Positions 1-5,726 of a stretch of DNA of 10,770 bases are shown in pieces. The position numbers were made by a program, and so were the translations under genes. The notes below the pieces were generated by a model, which searched no databases, was not told where the DNA came from, and worked only from the letters and a program-made list of their open reading frames with translations. The stretch comes from Planctomycetaceae bacterium UBA4732 (GTDB lineage: Bacteria; Planctomycetota; Planctomycetia; Gemmatales; Gemmataceae), in contig DHJA01000038.1 of NCBI GenBank assembly GCA_002404095.1, positions 18,320 to 29,089 on the forward strand, given 5' to 3'. Position 1 is the first letter of the stretch, and each line of letters begins with the position of its first letter.

Positions 1-15
1 GGGTGAGGCGCTTTT

Positions 16-98
16 CGTTTAACCCGTAGCCGGAGGCGAGGGGGGAACCTGTGTCCGTCAGCACGCTCCCGCCCTCGCCTTCGGCTACTGGTTAAACG
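16..98. repeat. Long imperfect inverted repeat upstream of the acetyltransferase gene
   Basis: The arms 16-42 and 72-98 are reverse complements over 27 bases with two mismatches, around a 29-base loop. The core reads GTAGCCGGAGGCGAG on the left and CTCGCCTTCGGCTAC on the right, and the outer ends read CGTTTAAC and GTTAAACG. No T-run follows, so it is not a typical intrinsic terminator. It may be a REP/MITE-like dispersed palindrome or the folded end of an upstream transcript. Which of these applies cannot be told from one copy. Confidence 0.75.
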
Positions 99-141
99 AT
101 TCTAAAGTTGAACAGTGACGACCCACTAGTAGGGACGCCCG

Positions 142-1053
142 ATGACGCCAAGGCCAGAACCAGCCCGCCCCGCCGAGTTGCCGGCCGCGTTTCGCCTGCT
201 CTTTCAGAACGCCGCTGCCGATGATCGGGAAAACCGCATCGTCAACGCCCTCGGCCTTGTGCACCGTGGCGAACTCGACCCGCAGGGCTTGTTCGTGCTG
301 CGCGGCCGCGGCGGAATGCTAGGCGCCGTCCTCTGCCTGCCCCTGCCGGGCGAAAGCGCTCTTGTTTGGCCGCCGCAGTGTGTACACGACAAACGCCGTT
401 CTGTCCTTGAGGACGCTTTGCTTGGTTGTGCGGCCAACTGGTTGCGCGCCCGCAACGTCCGGGTCGCGCAGGCTCTTCTTTCGCCCGAGGAAGCCGAACG
501 CGCCACCGCCTTGCCGCGAAACGGCTTCGCCCATGTCACACATCTCTTGTTCTTGCGCCATGACCTTTCTCTCCCCCCGCCTCCGTTGAAGTCCCGCACT
601 CGCTTGAAATACCAGGCCTACAATCCTTCCAAGCCTGCCGTGTTTCACCAGACATTGCAGAATACCTACAAAGACACGCTCGATTGTCCTGAACTCAACG
701 GCGTGCGCGGCGTCGAAGAGGTCATCGCCGGGCACCGGGGTCAGAGTCATTTCGACCCGAACTTGTGGCTGCTGGCTCTGGTAGACGGGCTTCCGGTTGG
801 CGTCCTGCTGCTGACGCGGTCGCCGGAGACGCTCGACTGGGAAATCTCTTACGTCGGCGTCGTGCCCGAAGCCAGGGGACGCGGCTTCGGCCGTGAACTC
901 GTACTGAAGGCGCTGGCCGCGGCGCAGACGGGCGGCGCCCCGTACCTTACCCTTTCCGTGGACGCTCGCAATCATCCTGCGCGCGAGCTGTACCGCGTTC
1001 TTGGCTTCGAGGTGTATGACCGGCGCGAGGTTTTTCTCGCGGTCTGGAAGTGA
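142..1053 (+). CDS. GNAT-family N-acetyltransferase with tandem GNAT-like domains
   Basis: The predicted protein has 303 residues, about twice a single GNAT domain. The C-terminal half (about 165-303) carries the acetyl-CoA binding motif A, VVPEARGRGFG (240-250), with the R-x-x-G-x-G pyrophosphate loop. It is followed by a motif B region, SVDARNHPARELYRVLGF, typical of active GNATs. The N-terminal half (about 8-145) has the length and strand/helix rhythm of a second GNAT fold, but the expected loop is replaced by VHDKRRSVLEDA, so it probably does not bind CoA. A Pro-rich linker (145-150) joins the halves. The tandem layout resembles MshD-like acetyltransferases, but the acceptor cannot be named. 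The ATG at 142 follows a modest AGGGA six bases upstream. The gene lies 247 bases before the dnaA-like gene with no evident functional link. Confidence 0.88.
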   Translation: MTPRPEPARPAELPAAFRLLFQNAAADDRENRIVNALGLVHRGELDPQGLFVLRGRGGMLGAVLCLPLPGESALVWPPQCVHDKRRSVLEDALLGCAANWLRARNVRVAQALLSPEEAERATALPRNGFAHVTHLLFLRHDLSLPPPPLKSRTRLKYQAYNPSKPAVFHQTLQNTYKDTLDCPELNGVRGVEEVIAGHRGQSHFDPNLWLLALVDGLPVGVLLLTRSPETLDWEISYVGVVPEARGRGFGRELVLKALAAAQTGGAPYLTLSVDARNHPARELYRVLGFEVYDRREVFLAVWK

Positions 1054-1300
1054 CGTATAGGGTACACATCTTCACGTCGGGTTGCGCCCGGTAATCGCAG
1101 CAAACGCGACGCGCCAGTCGTGGCGCCTAAAAACTGGCCCGGAATGTCTAAAGTGGCCGCGATCATATTGGCATCGCCGCCGCCGGGGTTTAGACTTACA
1201 AGCCTATAGCCAAGGAAAACACGGCGGCCCACCCTTCCGGCCGTCGGCTGCTCTCCTCATTGATGAACCCTCCAGCAACTTTCGGGAGCCGGTGCGCACC

Positions 1301-2791
1301 GTGGGGAAACCGTCTGCCATCAGTGAACGCGAACTCACGGCCGCGCTGGAACAAGCCGTCGTTCGCCGCATCGGCGAGCCGCGCTATCGGCTGTGGTTCG
1401 ACCGGCATACGCGGTTTTCATGGGACGACAATCAACTGACGGTCGGCGTACCCAATCGCCATTTCGAGGAATGGCTGCACAAGACCTTTCACGACGCTCT
1501 GGCGGCGGCCGCTCGTGAGGTGTTCGGCCGGGCGCTTGCGGTGCGCTTTGTCATCGATCCGCGTTTGTTCCAAGCCGCACGCCGCGAGCAGGCGGAGGTT
1601 AAAGCGCCTGCGGACGTTCCCGACGCTCCGCGCGGCAAACTCCCCCCGTTTAGCCGCGACCCGAAGGGGAGCGCGTTCGCGCCCGCGTCAAAGAAACCCG
1701 CGCCCACTGTCGAACTCACTACAGCGAAAGAACCGCCTACCTCCCCCAAACGCGCCCGCCGTTGGCGTCGGCTGTCGGAGTTTGTGGTGGGGCCGTGCAA
1801 CCGCGTGGCCCACGCCTCGGCTCTGAGCGTGGTCGAGGCCGCGGGCGAGGGACCGAATCCGCTGGTGCTTCACGGCCCCGTTGGCACCGGCAAGACGCAT
1901 TTGCTCGAAGGCGTTTACGCCGGCGTCCGCCGCTCCCATCCCGACTGGCGCGTCTGTTACGCCACCACGGAAGACTTTACGAACCGTTTCGTGCAGGCCA
2001 TGCGCCTCGGTAAGCTGGGCGCGTTCCGCAAGCACTTCCGCGAATGCGACGCCCTGCTGATCGACGATCTGCACTTCCTGGCCGGCAAGAAGGCCACACA
2101 GGAGGAGTTCTTACACACCTTTGACGCCCTGTTGGCCGATGGCCGGCAGATGGTACTGACATGCGATTGTCACCCACGCCTGGCGGATGACTTTACCCCC
2201 GAGTTGACGGATCGCTTGCTCGGCGGCGCCGTCTGGGGTCTGACGCCGCCGGACGCTGACGTTCGCCTGGCCGTGCTGCGCTCCAAGGCCGGCGCCGGGC
2301 GCGACGCCCCGCCGGATGAGGTGTTGCGTTTTCTGGCGTCTCAGTTACGCGGCAACATCCGCGAGCTGGAAGGGGCGTTGCATAGCGTCGGCCATTACGC
2401 TTGCGTGGCAGGTCGGCCGCCCAGCGTTGCCTTAGCGCGCGAAGCGTTGGCCGACCTCTTACGCCATGCGGTGCGCGTGGTACGGCTGGAGGACGTGGAC
2501 AAAGCGGTACGCGCTGTGCTGCGCCTGGAATCCGGCGCCTTGCAGAACAAGGGCCGCGCCTGGGCGGTCAGCCATCCGCGCATGATCGCGGTCTTCCTGG
2601 CACGGCGGCATACTGCGTCGTCTTATGCGGAGATCGGCGGTTGGTTCGGCGGCCGCAATCACAGTACGGCCGTCGCCGCTGAGAAGAAGGTGCGCTTATG
2701 GATGCAGGACGACGCCGAGTTGGCCCTTGGCGAACGGCGCGTCCGAGTCCGCGAGGTCGTGGAGCGTGCGGAACGGGAGCTACTCCGATGA
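1301..2791 (+). CDS. dnaA: DnaA-family chromosomal replication initiator, variant box VII
   Basis: This is an ATP-dependent initiator that binds DnaA boxes and opens the origin. With the GTG start at 1301 it has 496 residues. Domain I is about 7-80 (ISERELTAALEQ onward, with RYRLWFDRHTRF), followed by a Pro/Lys-rich linker of about 90-155. Domain III has Walker A GPVGTGKT (192-199), Walker B ALLIDDLHF (Asp255/256), a sensor I-like TCD (Asp289) and sensor II GNIRELEG (Arg354). Domain IV has the helix-turn-helix and signature GGRNHSTA (450-457), against the usual GGRDHTTV. Box VII reads TDRLLGGAVWGLTPPD: the arginine finger of DRLKSRF is Gly, and about four residues are missing before PPD. The frame stays open back to a TTG at 1082, but that extension does not look like DnaA. 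GTG 1292 is another option; GGGAG at 1284-1288 is better spaced for 1301. dnaN and recF are absent, so this could be a paralogue. Confidence 0.83.
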   Translation: MGKPSAISERELTAALEQAVVRRIGEPRYRLWFDRHTRFSWDDNQLTVGVPNRHFEEWLHKTFHDALAAAAREVFGRALAVRFVIDPRLFQAARREQAEVKAPADVPDAPRGKLPPFSRDPKGSAFAPASKKPAPTVELTTAKEPPTSPKRARRWRRLSEFVVGPCNRVAHASALSVVEAAGEGPNPLVLHGPVGTGKTHLLEGVYAGVRRSHPDWRVCYATTEDFTNRFVQAMRLGKLGAFRKHFRECDALLIDDLHFLAGKKATQEEFLHTFDALLADGRQMVLTCDCHPRLADDFTPELTDRLLGGAVWGLTPPDADVRLAVLRSKAGAGRDAPPDEVLRFLASQLRGNIRELEGALHSVGHYACVAGRPPSVALAREALADLLRHAVRVVRLEDVDKAVRAVLRLESGALQNKGRAWAVSHPRMIAVFLARRHTASSYAEIGGWFGGRNHSTAVAAEKKVRLWMQDDAELALGERRVRVREVVERAERELLR

Positions 2792-2795
2792 AAGG

Positions 2796-2852
2796 AGGGT
2801 CAGGGGTCAGGGCCAGGGGTCCGCAATCTCCTGACCCCTGACCCCTGACCCC
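2796..2852. repeat. Inverted array of TCAGGGG-type short tandem repeats
   Basis: Immediately after the dnaA stop the sequence carries GGTCAGGGGTCAGGGCCAGGGG (in 2798-2819), and a few bases later its reverse complement, CCTGACCCCTGACCCCTGACCCC (split as 2830-2841 and 2842-2852). The two arms match except for about two differences, leaving a short spacer around CCGCAATCT. Each arm is itself a 7-base tandem repeat (TCAGGGG). The RNA would form a very stable hairpin, but only CTTCG follows and no U-run, so it is an atypical terminator at best. It may instead be a dispersed intergenic repeat. Confidence 0.8.
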
Positions 2853-2920
2853 TTCGACGGGGTAAACTTTGCCGATTGTGCCGGCCGGACTATTCGGGCA
2901 AGGTTCTCGCGGTGTGCGGG

Positions 2921-2946
2921 TTGACGGTTTTTCCTCGCATGATAGT
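2921..2946 (+). promoter_or_regulatory. Candidate sigma70-like promoter for the Cys/Gly-rich secreted protein
   Basis: TTGACG at 2921-2926 matches five of six bases of the -35 consensus. GATAGT at 2941-2946 is a fair -10 match but only 14 bases away, shorter than the usual 16-18. Transcription would then begin near 2953, just where a hairpin starts (2954). It is weakly supported because of the spacing and because promoter rules in this lineage are poorly known. Confidence 0.3.
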
Positions 2947-2953
2947 CTGGTTT

Positions 2954-3098
2954 CATCCGATTCAAAGGGTGCCGGATGCGGCGCTGCCGGGGCTATGAAG
3001 GCCGCAACGCGCGTGTGGCGCCGGGTGCAGAGGTCGGGGAATGTATGCGTGGGCCGGGCGGCCCGCTTTCCTGTCGATCTTGCCTACATTCCCCGGCC
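2954..3098 (+). promoter_or_regulatory. Strongly structured mRNA leader upstream of the secreted-protein gene
   Basis: CATCCG (2954-2959) pairs with CGGATG (2973-2978). Further down, GGTCGGGGAATGTA (3032-3045) pairs with TACATTCCCCGGCC (3085-3098): 14 pairs, perfect apart from one G-U wobble (3034 with 3096). Inside that loop, GGGCC (3051-3055) and GGCCC (3060-3064) form a smaller hairpin. The main stem ends nine bases before the AAGGAG ribosome binding site (3108-3113), leaving the site free. This could stabilise the mRNA or act as a cis-regulator; no known riboswitch class was recognised. Confidence 0.5.
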
Positions 3099-3118
3099 AA
3101 CCTTGGAAAGGAGTCGAG

Positions 3119-3574
3119 ATGAAACGGATCGCCGTAATGGCCTGCGTCGTCCTGGGACTGGCGATGTCGGCCGGCCAGTCTCACGCCAGCTGGAGCGAGC
3201 TGTGTTACAGCGGCTATCAGCCGTGGTACAACATTTTCGCCAAGCGCTACAAGTGCCTGACCCCGGAGGAAGAACGCCTCCAGAAGTTCTGGCACGATTA
3301 CTATGACGCCATGAAACACTACTATGGCGCCCTGGACCACATCGACTGGGTGGCCTACTACAAAAATCACGGCTACCAGATCAACAACGGCTGCGGCGGC
3401 GGCGCCTGCGGCCAGGGCTGCGGTCGGGTCAATTACGCCCCGGTCGTCGTCTCCCCGAACATGATGTGGGCCGTGCCTAACGGTTCACTCTGTGGTCCGC
3501 CGGCCGGCCCCGGCTTCCCGGGCTGCGGCGCGGCAGGCTGCGGTCAATTACCCGGCGGCCCAGGCGGTTATTGA
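3119..3574 (+). CDS. Small Cys/Gly-rich secreted protein of unknown function
   Basis: The 151-residue product begins with a clear Sec signal peptide, MKRIAVMACVVLGLAMSAGQ, with likely cleavage after SHA at residue 23. The mature part starts with an aromatic, charged region (24-90, including WYNIFAKRYKCLTPEEE, FWHDYYDAMKHYYG and IDWVAYYKNHGYQ) that looks folded. It continues as a low-complexity tail with repeated GCG motifs (92-151). Eight Cys remain after cleavage (29, 46, 92, 97, 101, 125, 136, 141), enough for disulfides or metal binding. The start was chosen because AAGGAG lies five bases upstream of ATG 3119 and the signal peptide begins there; the frame is open to 3041 but that extension would bury the signal. 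An intrinsic terminator follows at 3623. It looks like a lineage-restricted exported protein, possibly envelope-associated. No enzyme motif was seen. Confidence 0.8.
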   Translation: MKRIAVMACVVLGLAMSAGQSHASWSELCYSGYQPWYNIFAKRYKCLTPEEERLQKFWHDYYDAMKHYYGALDHIDWVAYYKNHGYQINNGCGGGACGQGCGRVNYAPVVVSPNMMWAVPNGSLCGPPAGPGFPGCGAAGCGQLPGGPGGY

Positions 3575-3622
3575 GCCGGTTTGACTCGCGATAGGTTCCG
3601 GCTTTACCGCTCCTCACGCAAC

Positions 3623-3663
3623 CGAGGCCGGCGTCCCCAGGACGCCGGCCTCGAATCGTTTTT
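3623..3663 (+). terminator. Intrinsic terminator after the Cys/Gly-rich secreted protein
   Basis: CGAGGCCGGCGTCC (3623-3636) and GGACGCCGGCCTCG (3640-3653) are perfect 14-base reverse complements around a CCA loop. AATCG and a run of five T (3659-3663) follow. This is the classic Rho-independent layout and sits 49 bases after the stop codon. Confidence 0.9.
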
Positions 3664-3771
3664 CGGCGCCCGCGCTTCACGTCTATCCGGCGCTTTCCTC
3701 CTTTCCGCCCGTGTGAATTGAGCCGCCGCGCGCAGTTCGTCCTTGCCGCTGCTCTGGCGTGGTGTACGTTT

Positions 3772-3798
3772 CAACGCGGAAGGCGTTGCGCTCTTCCG
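3772..3798 (+). promoter_or_regulatory. Two mutually exclusive small hairpins in the leader of the second secreted protein
   Basis: CAACGC (3772-3777) can pair with GCGTTG (3783-3788) across a five-base loop. The loop and last base of the first arm, CGGAAG (3777-3782), can instead pair with CTTCCG (3793-3798). The two stems cannot form together. They lie 31-57 bases before the ATG at 3829. Both are only six pairs long, so chance is a fair explanation. Confidence 0.2.
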
Positions 3799-3828
3799 AC
3801 GGAGATCTACCCCACGAAAGGAATCGCG

Positions 3829-4311
3829 ATGAAAGTGATGTCTGTCTCATTCGGCGCCATCCTCGCCGCTGTCCTGACCATATCGACGGCGGACGCGCAG
3901 AATTTTGGCCGATGCGTCCCGCAAGCCCCCGACTGTTGCGGCCCCGGCTCCTACGCCCCCAATTGGTTCGGCGTGTATTACGGCCCCAACTACAATCTCT
4001 ATCCGGGCTATTCGCCTTACAATGGCCCGGTCGGCTTTCCCAGCTTTAACGCCAGGGGCGGCGGCCAGGGCGGTTTCGGCCCCGGCGGACCCGGTGCGGC
4101 GCCTCCTCTGAGCTTCCCCACTCACCCTTACGCCCGCAGCCCGCGCGATTTCTTCATGGTCGATGACGAATCGTCTCGCGCTCCCGTCCCGTCGGGTTAC
4201 GGGTTTTCGGCGCCGCTCGCTCCTCAGCCGTACCTCGCCCCAAGTCCAGCACCTCTTGTGCCAGGGCCGGCGCTTGTTCCCGCGCCGATTGCGGCGCCGG
4301 TTCCTAAGTAG
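3829..4311 (+). CDS. Small Pro/Gly/Tyr-rich secreted protein of unknown function
   Basis: The 160-residue product has a Sec signal peptide (MKVMSVSFGAILAAVLTIST) with likely cleavage near TADA-Q at residues 23-24. The mature protein is low complexity: a Cys-containing segment (Cys29, 36, 37), a Tyr/Pro/Asn-rich stretch (41-70), a Gly/Pro-rich stretch (76-93), a short more conserved-looking block FPTHPYARSPRDFFMVDDE (96-114), and a Pro/Ala-rich tail (118-160). Start choice: AGGA at 3819-3822 sits six bases before ATG 3829, and the signal peptide begins there. An upstream TTG at 3718 in the same frame has no such support. Together with the preceding gene it forms a pair of tandem exported, compositionally biased proteins, each apparently transcribed from its own promoter because a terminator lies between them. 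Function is unknown; a surface or cell-wall role is a guess. Confidence 0.78.
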   Translation: MKVMSVSFGAILAAVLTISTADAQNFGRCVPQAPDCCGPGSYAPNWFGVYYGPNYNLYPGYSPYNGPVGFPSFNARGGGQGGFGPGGPGAAPPLSFPTHPYARSPRDFFMVDDESSRAPVPSGYGFSAPLAPQPYLAPSPAPLVPGPALVPAPIAAPVPK

Positions 4312-4343
4312 GCGCCGCGATAATCCGTCGCTTCACGGAACGC

Positions 4344-4407
4344 TAAGAGGCACAATCAGAAGGCGAGCCGGGGCTTATCCTCGCTCGACTTCTGATGAAG
4401 CCTCTTA
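4344..4407. terminator. Shared hairpin between convergent genes, probable bidirectional terminator
   Basis: TAAGAGGC (4344-4351) pairs with GCCTCTTA (4400-4407). After a 3x3 internal loop, ATCAGAA (4355-4361) pairs with TTCTGAT (4390-4396), then GGCGAGC (4362-4368) pairs with GCTCGAC (4383-4389) with one mismatch. The loop is 14 bases. On the + strand TTATTTAT follows the stem. The right arm contains the stop codon of the minus-strand gene. It lies 32 bases past the + strand stop, so it can serve both transcripts. Confidence 0.7.
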
Positions 4408-5154
4408 TTTATCCTTAACCTGCTTGTCGCGGACCACTTCAAAGATGACGTCCACCTTGGTTTCCAGCGGCGGAATGCGCTCGGTGTTGGCTTCATAGTT
4501 ACGGTCGGCCAGCGCAGTGGGGCTTGCTACGGGCAAATCGAGCATGGCCGTGTCCATGTTGCACAAGCAAATGACGTCGCCCTGGTTGGCAAGGTAGAAC
4601 GGCGGCTTCTTATCGTCTTCGGGATCGGGCAACAGCCGACTGCCGGCGAATACCCAGTCGATGTCCAGGTCTTTTTTGGTCTTCACGTCGCGTATCCATT
4701 CCTGAGCGGGGACGGTGACCGTTTTGCCGTCCTTCTGATATTGGAGGCGGATTTTAATCGTCGTGCCATGCGCCGCTTTGAATTTCGGCTGAAATTGAAC
4801 GGGCGACCCCGGCTTGGCGCCGGCCACGACCAGAGCGGCGTGAATTTGGCGGGCGTCAGCCTGGGTGGCGAGAATGTATTCGTGTTCTTTGGTATTCTTA
4901 CGGCAGAGAAACCCTTCGAGCTGGCCCTGCCGCAGCACCACCGCCGCCGTCACGATGACGCGGCGCTCGTCGCCGTCGTTCTCGAAGAAAACGTCTTTGC
5001 CGATCTCCTTCCTCTTAATCTCCGAAGAGACTTTCGGCGGTTCTTTCGGCGGGGCTTCGGCGCGACACGACACGGCGGCCAAGGCCGCAAGGCCGCCTAA
5101 TAGAAGGAGCGTTGTTCGGGCAGACAACCAGCGTTGAATGGGTGGTGTTTTCAT
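4405..5154 (-). CDS. YdjY-domain secreted lipoprotein
   Basis: The 249-residue product has a signal peptide (TTLLLLGGLAALAAVSC) ending in a lipobox-like AVSC, with Cys30 the likely lipidated residue. The lipobox is not ideal, having Ala at -3 and Val at -2. The rest resembles the YdjY-domain proteins common in planctomycetes. Strand-rich blocks include RRVIVTAAVVLRQGQLEGFL (64-83), CRKNTKEHEYILAT (84-97, with Cys84 and His91), ARQIHAALVVAGAKPG (101-116), a TIKIRLQY strand, IDWVFAGSRL (165-174) and GDVICLCNMDTAMLDLP (192-208, with two Cys). The role of the domain is not established. The protein would sit in the periplasm or on a membrane. No clear ribosome binding site precedes the ATG. It is divergent from the receiver-like gene (62 bases between starts) and convergent with the Pro/Gly-rich gene. 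Family assignment is from memory of conserved motifs. Confidence 0.8.
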   Translation of the reverse strand: MKTPPIQRWLSARTTLLLLGGLAALAAVSCRAEAPPKEPPKVSSEIKRKEIGKDVFFENDGDERRVIVTAAVVLRQGQLEGFLCRKNTKEHEYILATQADARQIHAALVVAGAKPGSPVQFQPKFKAAHGTTIKIRLQYQKDGKTVTVPAQEWIRDVKTKKDLDIDWVFAGSRLLPDPEDDKKPPFYLANQGDVICLCNMDTAMLDLPVASPTALADRNYEANTERIPPLETKVDVIFEVVRDKQVKDK

Positions 5155-5216
5155 AATGTTGAGGATAGCAGGCGCGACGAAAGGACGGAAGGAAAAGTCT
5201 TGTGGGAGAAAAGACG

Positions 5217-5594
5217 ATGACGGCGAACTTTGTTTTGAGCGTCGGCCAATGTGGGGCCGACCACTATAGCATTTCTTTGACCCTCCGGCAGGCCTTCGGC
5301 GCCGAAGTCGAGCAGGCCGCTACACAAACCGAAGCGCTGCAACTGCTGGGGCAGGAGCGCTTCGCCCTGGTGTTGGTTAACCGCGTCTTCGACGCGGACG
5401 GCGACTCGGGCGTAGATCTGATTCGGCAAGTCAAAGCGGACGAAGCGTTGCGAGCAGTTCCGGTGCTGTTGGTAAGCAATTACGCCGACGCCCAGCGCGA
5501 GGCGGTCGAGGCCGGCGCCGAACCCGGCTTTGGCAAGGCGGATTTGGGTCGGCCGGAGATGCTCGAGCGCGTTCGGCCGTACTTAGCGGAGTAA
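5217..5594 (+). CDS. Stand-alone receiver-like protein lacking the phosphoacceptor Asp
   Basis: The 125-residue product is a single CheY-like fold: strand 1 NFVLSVG (4-10), helix, FALVLVNRVFDADG (49-62), then VPVLLVSNY (81-89) and PGFGKADL (103-110), which match strands 3, 4 and 5. The Lys of strand 5 (Lys107) and a Ser at the strand 4 Thr/Ser position (87) are present. The phosphoacceptor Asp at the end of strand 3 is Asn55, and the acidic pair after strand 1 is replaced by GQCG, so normal Asp phosphorylation and Mg binding are not expected. It therefore probably works as an unphosphorylated protein-protein module. ATG 5217 has GGGAG eight bases upstream; GTG 5202 with AAGGA is an equally workable start, adding five residues. 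No histidine kinase is nearby. Confidence 0.82.
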   Translation: MTANFVLSVGQCGADHYSISLTLRQAFGAEVEQAATQTEALQLLGQERFALVLVNRVFDADGDSGVDLIRQVKADEALRAVPVLLVSNYADAQREAVEAGAEPGFGKADLGRPEMLERVRPYLAE

Positions 5595-5609
5595 AACGCT
5601 GGATCGCCA

Positions 5610-5694
5610 GGCGAACGGCCGGCGTGAGCCGGCTGGTACGTCACCAAGTCGGCGACGTAGTGCTGAACCAGCCGGCTTACACCGGCCGTTCGCC
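5610..5694. repeat. REP-like long palindrome with nested stem
   Basis: The 28-base arms 5610-5637 and 5667-5694 are reverse complements with two mismatches. They begin GGCGAACGGCCGGCG and end CGGCCGTTCGCC. Within the loop, ACGTCACC (5638-5645) pairs with GGCGACGT (5651-5658) with one mismatch, so the whole 85 bases can fold as one long stem. It lies 16 bases after the receiver-like gene and 21 bases before the next ribosome binding site. There is no T-run. The motif looks like a dispersed intergenic palindrome rather than a terminator; copy number elsewhere is unknown. Confidence 0.8.
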
Positions 5695-5726
5695 AACAAG
5701 CGACTGGCTCGATTAGGAGACCTCAT

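Larger units (their letters stand above)
2792..3118 (+). other. Non-coding stretch between dnaA and the first secreted-protein gene
   Basis: These 327 bases hold no convincing gene. In order they contain the TCAGGGG inverted array (2796-2852), a candidate promoter (about 2921-2946), two or more hairpins (the clearest at 2954-2978 and 3032-3098) and the AAGGAG ribosome binding site at 3108-3113. An open frame starting near 2869 runs through here into the next gene in the wrong phase and has no protein-like composition, so it was not called. No cluster of TTATNCACA-type DnaA boxes was found in this stretch or upstream of dnaA. Confidence 0.6.

Noticed and set aside
319..975. Long minus-strand open frame opposite the acetyltransferase gene
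   Set aside because: It overlaps a clear GNAT gene, and its protein has no recognisable motif and an Arg/Gln-rich composition typical of antisense frames in GC-rich DNA.
1082..1300. N-terminal extension of DnaA from a TTG start
   Set aside because: The 73 extra residues are Arg/Pro-rich and unlike DnaA domain I, there is no ribosome site at the TTG, and domain I begins just after GTG 1301.
1054..3118. Replication origin next to dnaA
   Set aside because: No cluster of DnaA-box-like TTATNCACA sites and no AT-rich unwinding region were found on either side of the gene.
2869..3306. 145-codon + strand frame running into the first secreted-protein gene
   Set aside because: It is out of phase with the signal-peptide protein, has no ribosome site and no protein-like features.
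5610..5694. CRISPR or tRNA-like element
   Set aside because: There is only one palindrome, with no repeated spacer-repeat units and no cloverleaf or T-loop signature.
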